From: JBEKEX01 sp050013615
GTDB taxonomy: Bacteria > Chloroflexota > Anaerolineae > Anaerolineales > Anaerolineaceae
Length of the DNA: 31,821 bases
Direction of reading: 5' to 3'
NCBI GenBank assembly: GCA_050013615.1
Contig: JBEKEX010000058.1
Location: 1-31,821 of the forward strand
Part shown: positions 30,702-31,821 of the stretch, piece by piece
Position numbering within the stretch: the stretch's first letter is position 1
How the letters are laid out: each line of letters opens with the position of its first letter
The notes under the pieces: generated by a model
What the model was told of the DNA's origin: nothing
The model's database searches: none
What the model saw: the letters and a program-made list of their open reading frames with translations, nothing else
Position numbers and translations under genes: made by a program

Positions 30702-30755
30702 TTACTCCACCGTTACTGACATAACCTGATTGCGGGGCTGATCCACGTCCAAGCC
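30702..30755 (-). pseudogene. Remnant of a glmS 3' end (last 17 codons and stop)
   Basis: The minus strand reads GLDVDQPRNQVMSVTVE and a stop, against GLDVDQPRNLAKSVTVE at the end of the resident glmS (31340-31393). By my count 40 of 54 bases agree, and several differences are in third codon positions, so the copy diverged while still coding, probably in another glmS. Upstream of this segment (30756 onward) the similarity is lost. The 364-base gap from 30499 to 30862 otherwise holds only the promoter and hairpin of the sce7726-type gene. The 3' end of glmS is the known target of Tn7-type insertion, so this may mark a past insertion or recombination. Confidence 0.7.
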
Positions 30756-30862
30756 GACCAATGTTATCCTAATACCTAAACCTTGTACTTTGAACCATCT
30801 AGCTCAATACCTTTCTCTATAATACAGAAGTTCATCCATTCTGTTTTCGGGAAGGTAAAAAT

Positions 30863-31282
30863 ATGTTATCTTGTATTCCATTTCTCTTATTCGATGGGAA
30901 CTGTGCCGAGGCCATGACCTTTTACCAAAGCTGCCTGGGTGGTAAGCTGATGCTCACAAAGCTGGGCGATACCCCCATGAAAGATCAGTTTCCGAAAGAA
31001 AAGCATAACCGGATGATCAATGCTCATCTCAAAAGCGGGGCGATTGAGATATCCGCTACCGATTGGATGGCCTCTCCCGACTTTGAACCTAAACAAGGCA
31101 ATACCTACGCCCTGTTTGTCATGGGCGGCTCATTTGGTGAATTGAAAGAAGTGTTCGACAAGCTCGCCGTGGGAGCCAACAAAGACAGATTCCAGGACTT
31201 GCACGACATGCCCTTTGGCACCTATGGGCAGTTTTACGATAGATTTGGCGTCCAATGGATTTTCAGGGGAGATAAGAAATAA
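30863..31282 (+). CDS. VOC-superfamily protein, PhnB-like (glyoxalase/bleomycin resistance fold)
   Basis: A 139-residue protein of the PhnB/DUF1338-like VOC group, two beta-alpha-beta-beta-beta modules. It opens PFLLFDGNCAEAMTFYQSCL, close to the family's F-L-x-F-x-G-x-x-x-E-A-x-x-F-Y pattern. The second module ends PFGTYGQFYDRFGVQWIF. Members often lack known activity and some bind small molecules. GGAAGG lies eight bases before the ATG. It sits between the glmS relic and the intact glmS 3' end, transcribed towards glmS. Confidence 0.88.
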   Translation: MLSCIPFLLFDGNCAEAMTFYQSCLGGKLMLTKLGDTPMKDQFPKEKHNRMINAHLKSGAIEISATDWMASPDFEPKQGNTYALFVMGGSFGELKEVFDKLAVGANKDRFQDLHDMPFGTYGQFYDRFGVQWIFRGDKK

Positions 31283-31289
31283 AAAAATA

Positions 31290-31328
31290 AGGGTGCGCCC
31301 TTGACAGGGCAGGCCGGCAGCGCACCCT
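31290..31328. terminator. Bidirectional terminator between the VOC gene and glmS
   Basis: AGGGTGCGC (31290-31298) pairs perfectly with GCGCACCCT (31320-31328) around a 21-base loop that contains GGGCAGGCCGGCA. On the minus strand a U-run follows (from the A-run at 31281-31287), so it ends glmS transcripts and probably the VOC transcript as well. Part of its sequence recurs at 1429-1467. Confidence 0.7.
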
Positions 31329-31339
31329 GATTGATAGCA

Positions 31340-31821
31340 TTATTCCACCGTCACTGACTTCGCTAAATTCCTCGGTTGGTCCACGTCCAGGCCGCGCAGC
31401 GAAGCGATGTGATACGCCAGCAACTGCAGCGGGATGACGTTGATCACCGGCGAGAGCATCCAGGGCGCTTCCGGTACCCACAGCACGTGGTCGGCCAGCT
31501 CGTCGGCAAGCGCGTCGCCTTCCGTGGCCACCGCCACCACCACTCCGCCGCGCGCCTTGGCCTGCTCCACCTGGCTGACCATCTTCTCGTACCAGGGGTC
31601 ACGCGTCATCAGAGCCAACACGGGCATGTCCTTGTCGATCAGGGCAATGGGACCGTGCTTCATCTCGCCCGCTGGGTAAGCCTCAGCATGGATATACGAA
31701 ATCTCTTTTAATTTCAGCGCGCCTTCGTAGGCGATGGGCATGTTGATGCCACGCCCCAAATATAGCATATCGCGCACGTTCTTGAGCTCGGCTGCCAGCG
31801 CCGCCACCTCGCTCTCACGGT
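31340..31821 (-). CDS. glmS: Glutamine-fructose-6-phosphate aminotransferase (isomerizing), C-terminal part
   Basis: The last 160 residues of GlmS, running off the window end, so the start is not visible. The SIS isomerase domain shows DMLYLGRGINMPIAYEGALK, then LKEISYIHAEAYPAGEMKHG with the conserved E and H, and the highly conserved tail DVDQPRNLAKSVTVE. The enzyme makes glucosamine 6-phosphate from fructose 6-phosphate and glutamine, the first step to UDP-GlcNAc for the cell wall. Composition matches the core genome. A terminator follows the stop at 31340. A diverged copy of its last 17 codons lies about 600 bases downstream at 30702-30755. Confidence 0.96.
   Translation of the reverse strand, partial: RESEVAALAAELKNVRDMLYLGRGINMPIAYEGALKLKEISYIHAEAYPAGEMKHGPIALIDKDMPVLALMTRDPWYEKMVSQVEQAKARGGVVVAVATEGDALADELADHVLWVPEAPWMLSPVINVIPLQLLAYHIASLRGLDVDQPRNLAKSVTVE

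Noticed and set aside
26245..31328. Complete Tn7-like or integrase-borne mobile element
   Set aside because: No transposase or integrase gene, and no clear terminal repeats, are visible between the glmS relic and the levR operon; only the glmS fragment hints at it.

Overview
The window looks like chromosome of an anaerobic, fermentative bacterium, most likely Chloroflexota (class Anaerolineae). Pointers are the TIGR03936-type DUF2344 protein, a RicT/PSP1-PIG-L-M20 cluster, a two-subunit 2-oxoacid:ferredoxin oxidoreductase, and moderately GC-rich housekeeping genes. The taxon is an inference; there is no rRNA or tRNA in the window. Three stretches are visibly more AT-rich than the rest and read as accessory DNA: about 1.48-3.75 kb, 17.0-26.3 kb and 27.0-30.8 kb.

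Layout. 0-1.4 kb (+): DUF2344 protein and a SpoU-type RNA methyltransferase with an N-terminal zinc ribbon. 1.4-3.75 kb (-): an AT-rich island with a radical SAM/SPASM peptide maturase. Upstream of it lies a 40-residue precursor peptide, too short for routine gene calling, with a strong ribosome binding site. A decayed RAYT transposase follows. 3.8-9.2 kb (+): FmdB zinc ribbon, then argF-rocD-CoA transferase-pyruvate kinase, a run suited to ornithine/amino acid fermentation. 9.2-12.9 kb (-): GntR/FCD regulator followed by the alpha and beta subunits of the ferredoxin oxidoreductase. 13.0-16.8 kb (-): helical-repeat protein, CxxC protein, RicT-like PSP1 protein, PIG-L deacetylase and M20 amidohydrolase.

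17.0-26.1 kb (-) is one long PTS operon. It runs from a LevR-like regulator through a Lac-type IIA, a broken Lac-type IIB, mannose-family IIA, IIB, IIC and IID, a membrane protein of unknown function, a ChbG/YdjC deacetylase and NagA to an HPr-like protein. Deacetylase plus NagA suggests an N-acetylated amino sugar or a short oligosaccharide of it. Several signalling parts are altered. The regulator lacks GAFTGA, a normal Walker B and the EIIA-domain histidine. The HPr has Leu at position 17 and Asp at 46. The promoter before levR is sigma70-like and is followed by tandem TACACT repeats.

26.3-31.8 kb: a thymidylate-kinase-like protein (-), then an AT-rich four-gene cassette. It holds a DUF6932/nucleotidyltransferase-like protein, an XRE-ImmA/IrrE metallopeptidase and a Beta-family protein on +, and a convergent sce7726-type nuclease-like protein on -. 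Next come a degraded copy of a glmS 3' end, a VOC/PhnB protein and the 3' part of the resident glmS (-), which runs off the window.

The two best candidates for undescribed systems are the minimal radical SAM RiPP locus (about 1.49-3.27 kb) and the four-gene NTase/ImmA/Beta/sce7726 cassette (about 27.05-30.63 kb). No CRISPR array, tRNA or rRNA gene was seen.
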